A DNA stretch of 41,663 nt, taken from positions 1 through 41,663 of the forward strand of contig NZ_CAJXGF010000020.1 in the NCBI RefSeq assembly GCF_913053745.1, in the 5' to 3' direction. This document shows, in pieces, positions 10,403 through 17,983 of this stretch. This DNA is from an uncultured Nitratireductor sp. GTDB taxonomy: Bacteria; Pseudomonadota; Alphaproteobacteria; Rhizobiales; Rhizobiaceae. The notes under the pieces are model-generated. The model was not told the DNA's origin and did not search any database. It worked only from the letters and a program-made list of their open reading frames with translations. Every line of letters starts with the position of its first letter. The stretch's first letter is position 1. A program made the translations under genes and the position numbers.

Positions 10403-11203
10403 TCAGGCTTTTTCTGGCCCGGCTGCGTATATGTCGACGTGAAAGCGCTCCAAAGCCGTTTCGAGCAGTCGAGCGGTGCGCTTTGCCCATTCGTCTTGTC
10501 CCGCAGCGGTTTCGATGAGGTCGCTGCAATATTCGATCATGACGTTGAGCAGGCCGTTTTGAACCGCGTGCAGGCGCAGCGTGTGCGTGACCCCGTCTTC
10601 CGGCCCGTAAGGGTAGTTGCGCAACGCGTTGGCGATGCCCTGTCCTTCGGCAAGCTGCAGCATGGCGTCGGCGAGTCGCCGGTCGCGGTCGTGCAGCAGG
10701 CCGATAGCCCGATGTCGGGCGATGCCGAAATAGACGCGCGTGAAAGAATGGATGGTAACGATGACCGGCAGTTTGGCCGGGCCGGTACGGGTTGCGATGA
10801 GATCCGCTACCGCCTGGCGGAACGGTTCGTAGATTTCAGTGACCCGCTGACGCCGTGCCTGCTCGGCAAGTGTGCGATTGCCCGGGATCGCGTGGACTTC
10901 GCTCATCTCGGGAATGGCGTCCATCGCCTCCGGTGGTCGGTTGCAATCGTACACCAGGCGTGAAAACCGCTGGTGAATGAGCGGTGCATCGAGCAGGGCG
11001 GAGAGCTTCTGCGCGGTTGCCAGCGCGCCGATGTCCCAGGCGGCATGACTTGTCAGTGTTTCCGGTTTGGCCCCCAATGTCGAAAGGGCACGGGGTATGC
11101 GGCGTGAAGCGTGTTCGCATACGAGAATGACGGGCGACCGTCCACCGGCGCGCTCGATCTGGAATGGCTCTCCCTCGGACGGATCAAGCAGCGCTCTGAC
11201 CAT
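10403..11203 (-). CDS. N-formylglutamate amidohydrolase-family hydrolase
   Basis: 266 residues of the FGase (HutG-like) family of zinc-dependent amidohydrolases. Characteristic segments are ILVCEHASRRIP near residue 30, HAAWDIGA, the arginine-rich RLVYDCNRPPEA, and VTIHSFTRVYFG. N-formylglutamate amidohydrolase normally ends histidine breakdown, but no hut gene is present. In this operon, next to a glutamylating ligase and two dehydrogenases, it may instead hydrolyse a gamma-glutamyl amide or other N-acyl glutamate. ATG at 11203 follows GGAGG by 4 bases; the adjacent TTG at 11206 is too close to that site to be preferred. It is the first gene of the seven-gene operon. Confidence 0.88.
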   Translation of the reverse strand: MVRALLDPSEGEPFQIERAGGRSPVILVCEHASRRIPRALSTLGAKPETLTSHAAWDIGALATAQKLSALLDAPLIHQRFSRLVYDCNRPPEAMDAIPEMSEVHAIPGNRTLAEQARRQRVTEIYEPFRQAVADLIATRTGPAKLPVIVTIHSFTRVYFGIARHRAIGLLHDRDRRLADAMLQLAEGQGIANALRNYPYGPEDGVTHTLRLHAVQNGLLNVMIEYCSDLIETAAGQDEWAKRTARLLETALERFHVDIYAAGPEKA

Positions 11204-11270
11204 CAAACCTCCACACAGTTCCGCCCGTTCCTTTATTGTTTTCCGGGGGAACGTCTCTTTGAAGCGGCTT

Positions 11271-11284
11271 TGTAATATTGATTA
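11271..11284. promoter_or_regulatory. Candidate RpiR operator, copy 1
   Basis: TGTAAT-ATTG-ATTA is a palindrome-like site with arms TGTAAT and ATTA(g). It is nearly the same as a second site 38 bases downstream. The pattern resembles the TGTAAT-N4-ATTACA operators known for HexR, an RpiR-family regulator. It overlaps the predicted -10 region of the minus-strand operon promoter. Confidence 0.55.
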
Positions 11285-11305
11285 GCATTGCCGGGAATTT
11301 GTCAA
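11277..11305 (-). promoter_or_regulatory. Predicted sigma-70 promoter of the hydrolase-TRAP-ligase operon
   Basis: On the minus strand a perfect TTGACA (11305-11300) is followed 17 or 18 bases later by ATCAAT or TCAATA, weak -10 boxes. Transcription would start near 11270, about 65 bases before the amidohydrolase ATG. One candidate operator overlaps the -10 and the other lies just upstream of the -35. Confidence 0.45.
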
Positions 11306-11308
11306 TCG

Positions 11309-11323
11309 TGTAATTTTCATTAC
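11309..11323. promoter_or_regulatory. Candidate RpiR operator, copy 2
   Basis: TGTAAT-TTTC-ATTAC contains the perfect inverted repeat GTAAT/ATTAC (11310-11314 and 11319-11323). It is the better of two tandem copies in the gap between the divergent operon and the rpiR-type gene. TGTAAT here could also serve as the -10 of the regulator gene, which would give autoregulation. Confidence 0.6.
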
Positions 11324-11358
11324 GGGCCGTGATTGGATGTCTTGTCGAGGAGACGCGC

Positions 11359-12210
11359 TTGGGAACGAAAGAACAGGTTCATGTGGCGCTCGGCCAGATG
11401 ACCGACGCCGAGCGCAAAGTGGCGCATGCGTTTCTCGCCAATTATCCCAGCAGTGGCCTGTCGACCGTTGCCGAGTTTGCCATGCTCGCCAGCACCAGCG
11501 CGCCGACCGTTTTGCGTTTCGTATCGCGGCTCGGCTTCTCCGGTTATCCGGAGTTTCAGCGGACCCTGCGCGCGGAAGTTCAGGCGGAGCTTCTCTCGCC
11601 GCTCGAAAAGGGGGACAGCTCGGCGACACGCAGCCTCAACGGCTCGGCGCTCGGCGCTTATTTTTCAAGGGCCATGGCCAACATCCAGACGACGCTGGAA
11701 GCTATACCCGAAAGTGAGTTCGAGGCGGCCTGCACACTGCTGTCGGACCCGAAGACGGCTTGCTACACGCTGGGCGGCCGTTTCAGCGATGCCATTGCCC
11801 GCTATATGGCTGCACACCTGCGTATTGTGCGACCCAATGTGCGCCGCTTTCAGGACCAGACCTCCACCTGGGACGACCAATTGCTTGACGTTAAGGCTGG
11901 CGATGTGGTCGTGCTTTTTGACATTCGTCGCTATCAGCGCGACCTGGTGCATCTGAGCGAACTTCTTTGTGAACGCAAAGCGCGCATCGTGTTGATCACC
12001 GATAGCTGGCTTTCGCCGATCTCGCGATACGCGAAGGTGGTTCTGCCTTGCGCGATCGATTCCGGCCGCACGTGGGATTCGGGTGTGGTGTTGATCGCTT
12101 TGGTGGAAGCGATCGTCGACCGCGTGACACACAAAGACTGGGACGCCGCGCGCAGCCGTATCCAGGCGTTGGAGCATATTCACTGGAACAAGCCGTCCGC
12201 AAAGGAGTGA
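11359..12210 (+). CDS. MurR/RpiR-family transcriptional regulator
   Basis: 283 residues. The N-terminal helix-turn-helix (about 1-75; STVAEFAMLASTSAPTVLRF, then LGFSGYPEFQRTLR) is that of RpiR regulators. The C-terminal SIS domain (about 120-260), with LGGRFSDAIARYMAAHL and GDVVVLFDIRRYQRDLVHLSEL, normally senses a phosphosugar or related metabolite. I place the start at TTG 11359, because GAGGAG lies exactly 6 bases upstream. An alternative GTG at 11329 would add ten residues but would read through that ribosome site. The gene is divergent from the seven-gene operon, and the gap holds two palindromes of the RpiR operator kind, so it most likely controls that operon and itself. Confidence 0.9.
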   Translation: MGTKEQVHVALGQMTDAERKVAHAFLANYPSSGLSTVAEFAMLASTSAPTVLRFVSRLGFSGYPEFQRTLRAEVQAELLSPLEKGDSSATRSLNGSALGAYFSRAMANIQTTLEAIPESEFEAACTLLSDPKTACYTLGGRFSDAIARYMAAHLRIVRPNVRRFQDQTSTWDDQLLDVKAGDVVVLFDIRRYQRDLVHLSELLCERKARIVLITDSWLSPISRYAKVVLPCAIDSGRTWDSGVVLIALVEAIVDRVTHKDWDAARSRIQALEHIHWNKPSAKE

Positions 12211-12223
12211 CCAAGCGCACCTG

Positions 12224-12239
12224 AACGGAACTTTCCGTT
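12224..12239. repeat. Short palindrome between convergent genes
   Basis: AACGGAA-CT-TTCCGTT gives 7-bp arms (12224-12230 and 12233-12239) 14 bases after the rpiR-type stop and overlapping the end of the convergent gene. As RNA it could fold as a 5-bp stem with a 6-base loop. It lacks a T-run, so a terminator role is uncertain. Confidence 0.3.
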
Positions 12240-13002
12240 ATCCGTAGACCGCCGCCGCTGCTTCCTTCAGCCAGGCTGTGGCGCCGCGATAGGGGCCTGG
12301 GCCGTGGCTGATGCGGGCGACGCCCAGCCGCCCTAGTGCCGCCGCATCCGGCGCGGACTTCATTGCCATGATGTTGACGGGCAATTTGGACGCGTCGCAA
12401 AGATCTTCTATCAGTGGCGCGTCCACCAGCGCCGGAGCGAAGAAGCCGTTGGCGCCCGCATCCGCAAAGGCTTTGGCACGCGCCTTCGCTTCGGCGATCA
12501 ATTCCGCGTGCCGATCGCGATCGCTTTCCTTGAGGAACAGGTCCGTGCGCGCATTGATAAAGAGTGGCAGGCCGCGCTTGTCGGCCATTGTGCGGATAGC
12601 GGCGATACGCTTGGCCTGATCGGCAATCGGGTGCAATCCCTCGCCCCCGACGATCTGGTCCTCGAAGTTGATGCCCACCGCGCCAGCATCGAGAATGCGT
12701 GACACATTCTCGGCGGCACCTTGCGGGTCGGTCGCATAAGCACCTTCGAAATCGACCGATAAGGGCAAGTCTACGGTTTCAACGATACGCCGAACCACCT
12801 GAGCTAGAAACGCGACCGGGATTTCCTGACCGTCGCCATAGCCGTGAGCGGCCGCGACGGACCAGCTTCCCGTCGCCAACGCGCTGGCGCCGGCGTCGGC
12901 CACGGCTGCTGCCGAACCGGAATCCCAGATGTTGAAGAGTATGAGAGGATTGCCTTTGACGTGCAGGGCGTGGAAGGCGTGGGCTTTGTCATTCTGGCGC
13001 AT
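12238..13002 (-). CDS. Isocitrate lyase/PEP mutase-family protein
   Basis: 254 residues forming one alpha/beta barrel of the isocitrate lyase/phosphoenolpyruvate mutase superfamily. Seen are NIWDSGSAAAVADAGASALATGSW at the start, the metal-site segment PLSVDFEGAYA, GINFEDQIVGG and FINARTD. The KKCGH catalytic motif of true isocitrate lyases is absent. Members of this short group act as oxaloacetate decarboxylase, carboxy-PEP mutase or C-C lyases, and most are uncharacterised. The ATG at 13002 has GGAG 7 bases upstream and overlaps the ada stop by 14 bases. Co-expression with ada is therefore likely, although a link to DNA repair is not obvious. Confidence 0.8.
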   Translation of the reverse strand: MRQNDKAHAFHALHVKGNPLILFNIWDSGSAAAVADAGASALATGSWSVAAAHGYGDGQEIPVAFLAQVVRRIVETVDLPLSVDFEGAYATDPQGAAENVSRILDAGAVGINFEDQIVGGEGLHPIADQAKRIAAIRTMADKRGLPLFINARTDLFLKESDRDRHAELIAEAKARAKAFADAGANGFFAPALVDAPLIEDLCDASKLPVNIMAMKSAPDAAALGRLGVARISHGPGPYRGATAWLKEAAAAVYG

Positions 13003-14080
13003 GGCATGTCTCCAACGGGCCGAGATGGTTCTGAAACATTAATTTCTCGTGTTCGAGCAGCCAGCGCTTGCGCCACAACCCGCCGCCATAGCCAACCAGC
13101 GATCCGTTTGCGGCGACGACGCGATGGCACGGAATTACGATGGCGAACTGGTTGGCCCCGTTCGCGCGGCCGACGGCGCGGCTTGCGTCAGGGCGATCGA
13201 GCGCGGCGGCAAGCCGAGCATAATTCATCACCGTGCCTGGCGGAATGGTCCGCAGCGTCTCCCAAACCCGGCGCTCGAACGGCGTGCCGTGAGTGGCGAG
13301 CCGCGTCCTGAAGTGATCGGCGTGGCCTGCAAAGTAGGCTGCGAGCTCGTTTCGCGTCTGTTCGATGGGACCGTTTGATCCCATGGCGATGGTCGAGCCT
13401 GTGGCTTTGTGCAGTTTACGGATCTCTGCAGGCAATGCGGTACGTTCCAGAAATTCGAGGAGATGCAGGGCGTGGTCGTCGGCAATCGCCACCATGGTTC
13501 CGATGGGGGTCTCGATCCAGTCGGCGCGTAGCAGCGCCTTGCCCCGCATTTGCCTGGGGGCTTCGCCTATCAGCCGTGCGACTGCGTCTCGAAAGCCGCT
13601 TCCCGAGCTGAAGCCGGCCTCTTGCTGGGCCTCGATGACGCTCGCGCCACCGGCAATGTTTTCCACCGCGAGCGCAACGCGGCGTAGCCGGGCCATTTCC
13701 AGGAAACTGATCCCATAACGTCGCTTGAATGCACGACGTACCGTGGAAGGGTCGTAGCCCACCCTGGCGATATCGTCCTCGCTCCAGCGTCGTCCTGGTG
13801 CCCTGTCGAGCGCTTCCAGCAGCGTTGCGACGACGGGTTCGGCTTCGCCGGACGGTGCCAAGGGACGGCAGCGCTTGCACGGGCGCAGGCCTGCCTCGAA
13901 ACATTGCGCAACCGTGTCGTGGAAGGTCACGTTCTCGCGTTTCGGTTTACGGGCGGGGCATGTGATCCGGCAGAAGACGCCAGTGGTCGTTACGCCGGCA
14001 TAAACGAAACCGTCGTAACCGGAATCGCGCGCCATGAGAGCCTGATAGAGTGTGTCATCGTCGGGACGTTGGAACAGCAT
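12989..14080 (-). CDS. ada: Bifunctional transcriptional activator / O6-methylguanine-DNA methyltransferase Ada
   Basis: 363 residues with the full Ada layout. The N-terminal zinc domain has Cys37, Cys41, Cys68 and Cys71 (GVFCRITCPARKPKR and RPCKRCRP) and takes up methyl groups from phosphotriesters. An AraC-type helix-turn-helix follows (about 85-185). The C-terminal methyltransferase domain has the active site IPCHRVV with Cys318, followed by GYGGGLWRKRWLLEHE. The protein repairs O6-methylguanine by suicidal transfer and, once methylated, activates the adaptive response. The start has no strong ribosome site but no better one exists. It is followed by an overlapping isocitrate lyase-family gene. 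A large hairpin upstream separates it from the GntR gene. Confidence 0.95.
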   Translation of the reverse strand: MLFQRPDDDTLYQALMARDSGYDGFVYAGVTTTGVFCRITCPARKPKRENVTFHDTVAQCFEAGLRPCKRCRPLAPSGEAEPVVATLLEALDRAPGRRWSEDDIARVGYDPSTVRRAFKRRYGISFLEMARLRRVALAVENIAGGASVIEAQQEAGFSSGSGFRDAVARLIGEAPRQMRGKALLRADWIETPIGTMVAIADDHALHLLEFLERTALPAEIRKLHKATGSTIAMGSNGPIEQTRNELAAYFAGHADHFRTRLATHGTPFERRVWETLRTIPPGTVMNYARLAAALDRPDASRAVGRANGANQFAIVIPCHRVVAANGSLVGYGGGLWRKRWLLEHEKLMFQNHLGPLETCHAPE

Positions 14081-14117
14081 GGCGCGAGATTAGCGCAAAG
14101 TGCGGGGACTGCCGCCG

Positions 14118-14160
14118 AAAATCGGGCGTTTATTTCAGGGCTCCTGACAAACGCCGATTT
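14118..14160 (-). terminator. Long nested hairpin, probable terminator of the GntR gene
   Basis: AAATCGG(G)CGTTT (14119-14131) pairs with AAACGCCGATTT (14149-14160) with a single bulged base. Inside, TCAGG and CCTGA pair around GCT. On the minus strand this stem begins right at the GntR stop and ends in GATTTTC, so it reads as a rho-independent-like terminator with a short T-run. It separates the GntR gene from ada. Confidence 0.5.
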
Positions 14161-14840
14161 CAATCGCAAAGCGGGCGGAGCAGAGCTTGTGTCGCGCTGA
14201 TGTCCTCACTGATCGCCCGACGCACGCCTGATCCGTCGCGTTTGCGCAATGCCGCGATGGCGTCATGATGATGGCGTGTGTACGTTTCGCCTTCGTGCGA
14301 GCGCAGGGTCGGCTCCAGGTGGCGGGTCAGCACGCGCATATAGGGACCGAAACGCAGCCACAGGGTCTCCGCCAGTTGCAGCAACACTTCGGAACCGGAG
14401 CCCTGGTAGAGAGCGAAGTGAAACTCCCGGTTCTTCACCAGCATTGCGTATATGCTCTCTTCATGACTCGATGTCTCGTGCGCTTCCACAAGCCGTTCGA
14501 GCTCGCTGATATCTGCGTCGGAACTGTTGGGCGCAGCAAGCTCTGCCGCCAAACCTTCGACCGCGATGCGGGCGCGGCACAGATCGTCGAGCCGTGCCTT
14601 GCTGATGGCGGGCACGCGGGCCGAGCCGTTCGGTGCGATTTCCAGAGCGTTTTCCGCCGCCAGTCGGCGCAGGGCTTCACGCACCGGCATATGGCTGGTA
14701 GCGAAGGTTTCGGCGAGTGAAGCGATGGTCAGCGTCTGGCCCGGATCGAAGCGGCCGACCATAAGTGCGTGGCGAAGTTGCTGGTAGACGCCATCCTGTA
14801 TGGTAACTCGCCTGGACACCGGAACAAATTCGCTTTCCAT
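14160..14840 (-). CDS. GntR-family transcriptional regulator (FadR/FCD subfamily)
   Basis: About 226 residues from the ATG at 14840, beginning MESEFVPVSRRVTIQDGVYQ. Residues 10-75 form the winged helix-turn-helix (LRHALMVGRFDPGQTL, MPVREALRRLAAENALE). The rest is the all-helical FCD ligand domain with metal-type histidines in KNREFHFALYQGSG and the YTRHHHDAIAALRKRD segment. This subfamily senses carboxylates, sugar acids or sialic acid-like ligands. Upstream starts at 14861 and 14942 are possible, but the family length fits 14840, with GGTGG 8 bases before it. It lies downstream of the sugar ABC operon on the same strand, with a 206-base gap, and could regulate it. Confidence 0.85.
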   Translation of the reverse strand: MESEFVPVSRRVTIQDGVYQQLRHALMVGRFDPGQTLTIASLAETFATSHMPVREALRRLAAENALEIAPNGSARVPAISKARLDDLCRARIAVEGLAAELAAPNSSDADISELERLVEAHETSSHEESIYAMLVKNREFHFALYQGSGSEVLLQLAETLWLRFGPYMRVLTRHLEPTLRSHEGETYTRHHHDAIAALRKRDGSGVRRAISEDISATQALLRPLCD

Positions 14841-15011
14841 TGCCGATCCACCCCTGTCCATCTCGCCATTGTCAGCGCAGCTTCCGCGAGCACTGGTTAA
14901 CGACCGACTAAGCGGGCTTTTCTTGCGATGCAAGGTTTCCAAGCCGATTAAAGCGTTATCTCACATGTTCGCATTGAGAAATGGACAGTGCCGCAACGAC
15001 CGGCAGCAGAA

Positions 15012-15025
15012 TGCGACGCGTCGCA
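15012..15025. repeat. Perfect 14-bp palindrome downstream of the ABC ATPase gene
   Basis: TGCGACGCGTCGCA is fully self-complementary and lies 22 bases beyond the minus-strand ATPase stop, upstream of the GntR gene. No loop remains, so it is more likely a protein-binding site than a terminator. No partner copy was seen. Confidence 0.35.
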
Positions 15026-15046
15026 ATGGTGTTGTTGTTCGGCGTC

Positions 15047-16057
15047 TCAGTTTGTCCGGCGGATAACCTTTCCCTGATCGTCAAAGCGGAACACCCGGCT
15101 TTCATCGAACTTTGCGTGCAGTTCGCTGTCGATCTCGAACTGGTGTTCGCCGAACAGGCGCGCGCATAGCAGACCGGCTTCGCCGCAATCCAAATAGAGA
15201 TTCGTATCGGCGCCCAAATGCTCGATGTGAGAGACGCGCCCCTTGATATCGCCATCGGCGGGAACGATCGAGATGTGTTCCGGCCGAATGCCGATGGTTT
15301 TTGCATCATCTCTGTTGAGCAATGTCGCATCTATGAAGTTCATTTGCGGCGAGCCGATGAAGCCGGCGACGAAAAGATTGGCCGGATCGTTGTAAAGTTC
15401 CATCGGAGTACCGACCTGCTCGATCCTGCCACCATTGAGGACGACGATGCGGTCGGCCAGTGTCATGGCCTCGGTCTGATCGTGCGTGACATAAACCATG
15501 GTGGCGCCGAGCTCGCGATGCAGGCGGGCAATCTCAAGACGGGTGTTAACGCGCAGCGCCGCATCGAGGTTCGAGAGCGGTTCGTCGAACAGGAACAGCT
15601 TGGGCTTGCGCACAACCGCACGGCCGATGGCAACGCGCTGCCGCTGGCCGCCGGAAAGTTCGGCCGGCCGCCGGTCGAGATAAGGCTCGAGTGACAGCAT
15701 CTTTGAAGCGAAATCCACCCGCTCGGCGATATGATCCGCGGGATGTTTGGCCTGTTTCAGGCCGAGGCTCATATTGTCGCGCACATTGAGATGCGGGTAG
15801 AGCGCGTAGGTCTGGAACACCATCGCGATGCCGCGCTTGGATGGGGGTGTGGAGCCGACTTCGGCGCCGTCGATCTCAACGCTGCCGCCGCTTGCATCCT
15901 CAAGGCCCGCGATGATGCGTAGAAGGGTGGATTTTCCGCAGCCCGAAGGGCCGACGAAGATGACCAGTTCACCGTTTTGAACCTCCAGATCCACGCCCTT
16001 GATGACGTCGACCTGACCGAACGATTTGGTGATGTTTTTCAGTGCGAGTGAGCCCAC
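15047..16057 (-). CDS. Sugar ABC transporter ATPase (UgpC/MalK type, CUT1 family)
   Basis: 336 residues. The ATPase domain (about 1-235) has Walker A GPSGCGKST (36-44), Q-loop MVFQTYALYPH, signature LSGGQRQRVAIGRA, Walker B LFLFDEPLSNLD and switch YVTHDQTEAM. The C-terminal part (about 240-336) is the TOBE/regulatory region of MalK/UgpC proteins (GIRPEHISIV). It energises the two permeases encoded upstream. The start is GTG at 16057, with AGGA 8 bases upstream and 9 bases after the oxidoreductase stop. It is the last gene of the five-gene operon. Confidence 0.93.
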   Translation of the reverse strand: MGSLALKNITKSFGQVDVIKGVDLEVQNGELVIFVGPSGCGKSTLLRIIAGLEDASGGSVEIDGAEVGSTPPSKRGIAMVFQTYALYPHLNVRDNMSLGLKQAKHPADHIAERVDFASKMLSLEPYLDRRPAELSGGQRQRVAIGRAVVRKPKLFLFDEPLSNLDAALRVNTRLEIARLHRELGATMVYVTHDQTEAMTLADRIVVLNGGRIEQVGTPMELYNDPANLFVAGFIGSPQMNFIDATLLNRDDAKTIGIRPEHISIVPADGDIKGRVSHIEHLGADTNLYLDCGEAGLLCARLFGEHQFEIDSELHAKFDESRVFRFDDQGKVIRRTN

Positions 16058-16066
16058 GGTTTCGTC

Positions 16067-17131
16067 CTAGAGTTCGATTTCCTTGCCGCTTCGCACGCTT
16101 TCGTCGGCGGCGAGGCAGATATTGAGGGATTGCACGGCATCGTTCATGTGCCGCGAGAGATCGAGGTCTTCGCTGATGGCCTGCAATACGAATGCCTGCT
16201 CGCGGTCGCAAAGTTCCTGATGCCCCGGCTCGCCTTCCATGGAAAGAAGCGTGTCTTCATGGGCGAATTGGCCCGTTGCGTTTCTCTCCGCCTTGTGGAG
16301 GCGTATGCGCGAAGTCTGCGTATGCGCGTCGATGTCGTCCGACTTGGCACCCTCGTCCATGACGATGGAGACGCAGCCCTTCGGTGACACGATATCCTTC
16401 ACGAAGAAGGCGGTTTCCGACATCATCGGTCCCCAGCCGGCTTCGTACCAGCCGACCGAACCGTCTTCGAAGAGCACCTGGAAATGTCCGTAATTGTACA
16501 TATCCGGTGCGATCTCGTCGGAAAGGCGCACGCCCATGCCCCGTACCTTCAGCGGCTTGGCGTCGGTGATCTGGCACATAACGTCCACATAGTGCACGCC
16601 GCAGTCGACGATGGGCGGTGTTGTCTGCATCAGTTGCTTGTGCGTGAGCCAGGTGGGGCCGGAGGATTGCTGGTTGAGGTTCAGCCGGAACACATAAGGT
16701 CCGCCGAGCCCGCGAGCTTCCTGGATCAGTCGCACCCAGGAGGGATGATGGCGCAGGATATAGCCCACCACCAGCTTGCGGTTTTGGGCTTTGGCCGTCT
16801 CCACCACGCGCCTTGCATCGGCGACATTGGTCGCCAACGGCTTTTCGACAAAGACATGCGCACCGGCTTCCATCGCCGCGATGGCATAGGGCGCATGGCT
16901 GTCCGAGTAGGTGTTGATGGAGGCGAGGTCTGGCTGCGTCTCAGCCAGTGCCTCATCATAGCCGGTGAAATGCGGATAGTTTTTCAACGCATCGGGCAGG
17001 TCCGGCTTGGAACGGGTGACGAGGCCGACAATCTCGAAACCTGGATTGGCGTGATAAGCGAGCGCATGGCTCATGCCCATATTGCCGAGCCCTGCAACCA
17101 ATACCCGCACGGGGGCCTCCTGCGCACTCAT
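16067..17131 (-). CDS. Gfo/Idh/MocA-family NAD(P)-dependent oxidoreductase
   Basis: 354 residues. The N-terminal Rossmann fold starts at VLVAGLGNMGMSHALAYH, and the family motif FVEKPLATNVADA follows near residue 95. The C-terminal domain contains the catalytic-type DCGVHYVDVMCQI with its Asp and His. Such enzymes oxidise or reduce sugars, inositols or sugar derivatives with a bound or free nicotinamide cofactor. Its ATG overlaps the permease stop as ATGA, and the gene sits between permease and ATPase, so it probably acts on the imported sugar or a breakdown product. It is not part of the standard N-acetylglucosamine route, which makes the real substrate of the transporter less certain. Confidence 0.88.
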   Translation of the reverse strand: MSAQEAPVRVLVAGLGNMGMSHALAYHANPGFEIVGLVTRSKPDLPDALKNYPHFTGYDEALAETQPDLASINTYSDSHAPYAIAAMEAGAHVFVEKPLATNVADARRVVETAKAQNRKLVVGYILRHHPSWVRLIQEARGLGGPYVFRLNLNQQSSGPTWLTHKQLMQTTPPIVDCGVHYVDVMCQITDAKPLKVRGMGVRLSDEIAPDMYNYGHFQVLFEDGSVGWYEAGWGPMMSETAFFVKDIVSPKGCVSIVMDEGAKSDDIDAHTQTSRIRLHKAERNATGQFAHEDTLLSMEGEPGHQELCDREQAFVLQAISEDLDLSRHMNDAVQSLNICLAADESVRSGKEIEL

Positions 17132-17967
17132 TTCACGGCTCCCGAGGTGATGCCGCGGATGAGCTGGCGCGAGAAGATCAGATAGAGGATAAGCACCGGC
17201 AGGATAGCGAGCGAGAGCGCTGCCAGAACCGCGTTCCAGTTGGTGACGAACTGCCCGATAAAGACCTGTGCGCCAAGCGTGATGGTTTTCGTGGCCTCAG
17301 CGGGTGCCAAGATCAGCGGGAACCAGAGATCGTTCCAGATCGGGATCATGGTGAAGACCGCGACCGTCGCCATGGCCGGCCGAACCAGCGGCAGGACGAG
17401 GCGGAAGAAGATGCGGTATTCGCTGAGCCCGTCGATCCGACCGGCATTCTTCAGGTCATCGGAGACCTGCCGCATGAACTCCGACAGGATGAAGATGGCG
17501 AGTGGCAGGCCCTGCGCCGTGTAGACCAGAATGAGCGATGTCAGCGTGTTGACGAGGCCGGAGGCCGCCATCATCTGCAGGATTGCCACGGTGCCGAGCC
17601 GGATCGGTATCATGATTCCCAGCGCCAGATAGAGGCCCATCAGCGAATTGCCCTTGAAGCGGTATTCGGCAAGCGCAAAGGCTGCCATTGCGCCGAACAG
17701 GAGCACCATGAACAGCGACACCACGGTGACCACGAAGCTGTTCTGGAAATAGAGCAGGAAGTCGCCCTGTTTCAGAACGGTTTCGAAACCGACCAGGCTG
17801 AAGGTTTCCGCATTGGGAAACTCCAGCGGTGTGCGGAAGATCGCTTTGCGCGATTTGAAGGCGTTGACCACGATCACGAACACTGGAAAAAGCGCGATGA
17901 CCGTGTAGGTCGCCAGCACCGCGTGAGCGGCGATGGAGCGGGCGGGGGAATGTCTGGCTGTGCTCAT
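17128..17967 (-). CDS. Sugar ABC transporter permease (MalG type)
   Basis: 279 residues with six membrane helices. The coupling segment is NAGRIDGLSEYRIFFRLVLPLVRPA, the EAA-loop of CUT1 permeases that contacts the ATPase. The MalG-type C-terminus IFSRQLIRGITSGAVK is present. ATG at 17967 was chosen over earlier in-frame starts because those would run back over the previous permease and lack hydrophobic family sequence. It begins 16 bases after the MalF-type stop and overlaps the oxidoreductase start by four bases. It pairs with the MalF-type subunit to form the sugar channel. Confidence 0.92.
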   Translation of the reverse strand: MSTARHSPARSIAAHAVLATYTVIALFPVFVIVVNAFKSRKAIFRTPLEFPNAETFSLVGFETVLKQGDFLLYFQNSFVVTVVSLFMVLLFGAMAAFALAEYRFKGNSLMGLYLALGIMIPIRLGTVAILQMMAASGLVNTLTSLILVYTAQGLPLAIFILSEFMRQVSDDLKNAGRIDGLSEYRIFFRLVLPLVRPAMATVAVFTMIPIWNDLWFPLILAPAEATKTITLGAQVFIGQFVTNWNAVLAALSLAILPVLILYLIFSRQLIRGITSGAVK

Positions 17968-17983
17968 GGTTGCTGCTTCCCGC

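Noticed and set aside
10403..11203. Calling the hydrolase hutG of histidine degradation
   Set aside because: No hutH, hutU or hutI gene is present and the operon context is different, so only the family name is given.
12238..13002. Calling this true isocitrate lyase (aceA) or methylisocitrate lyase (prpB)
   Set aside because: Length is only 254 residues and the KKCGH active-site motif is missing.
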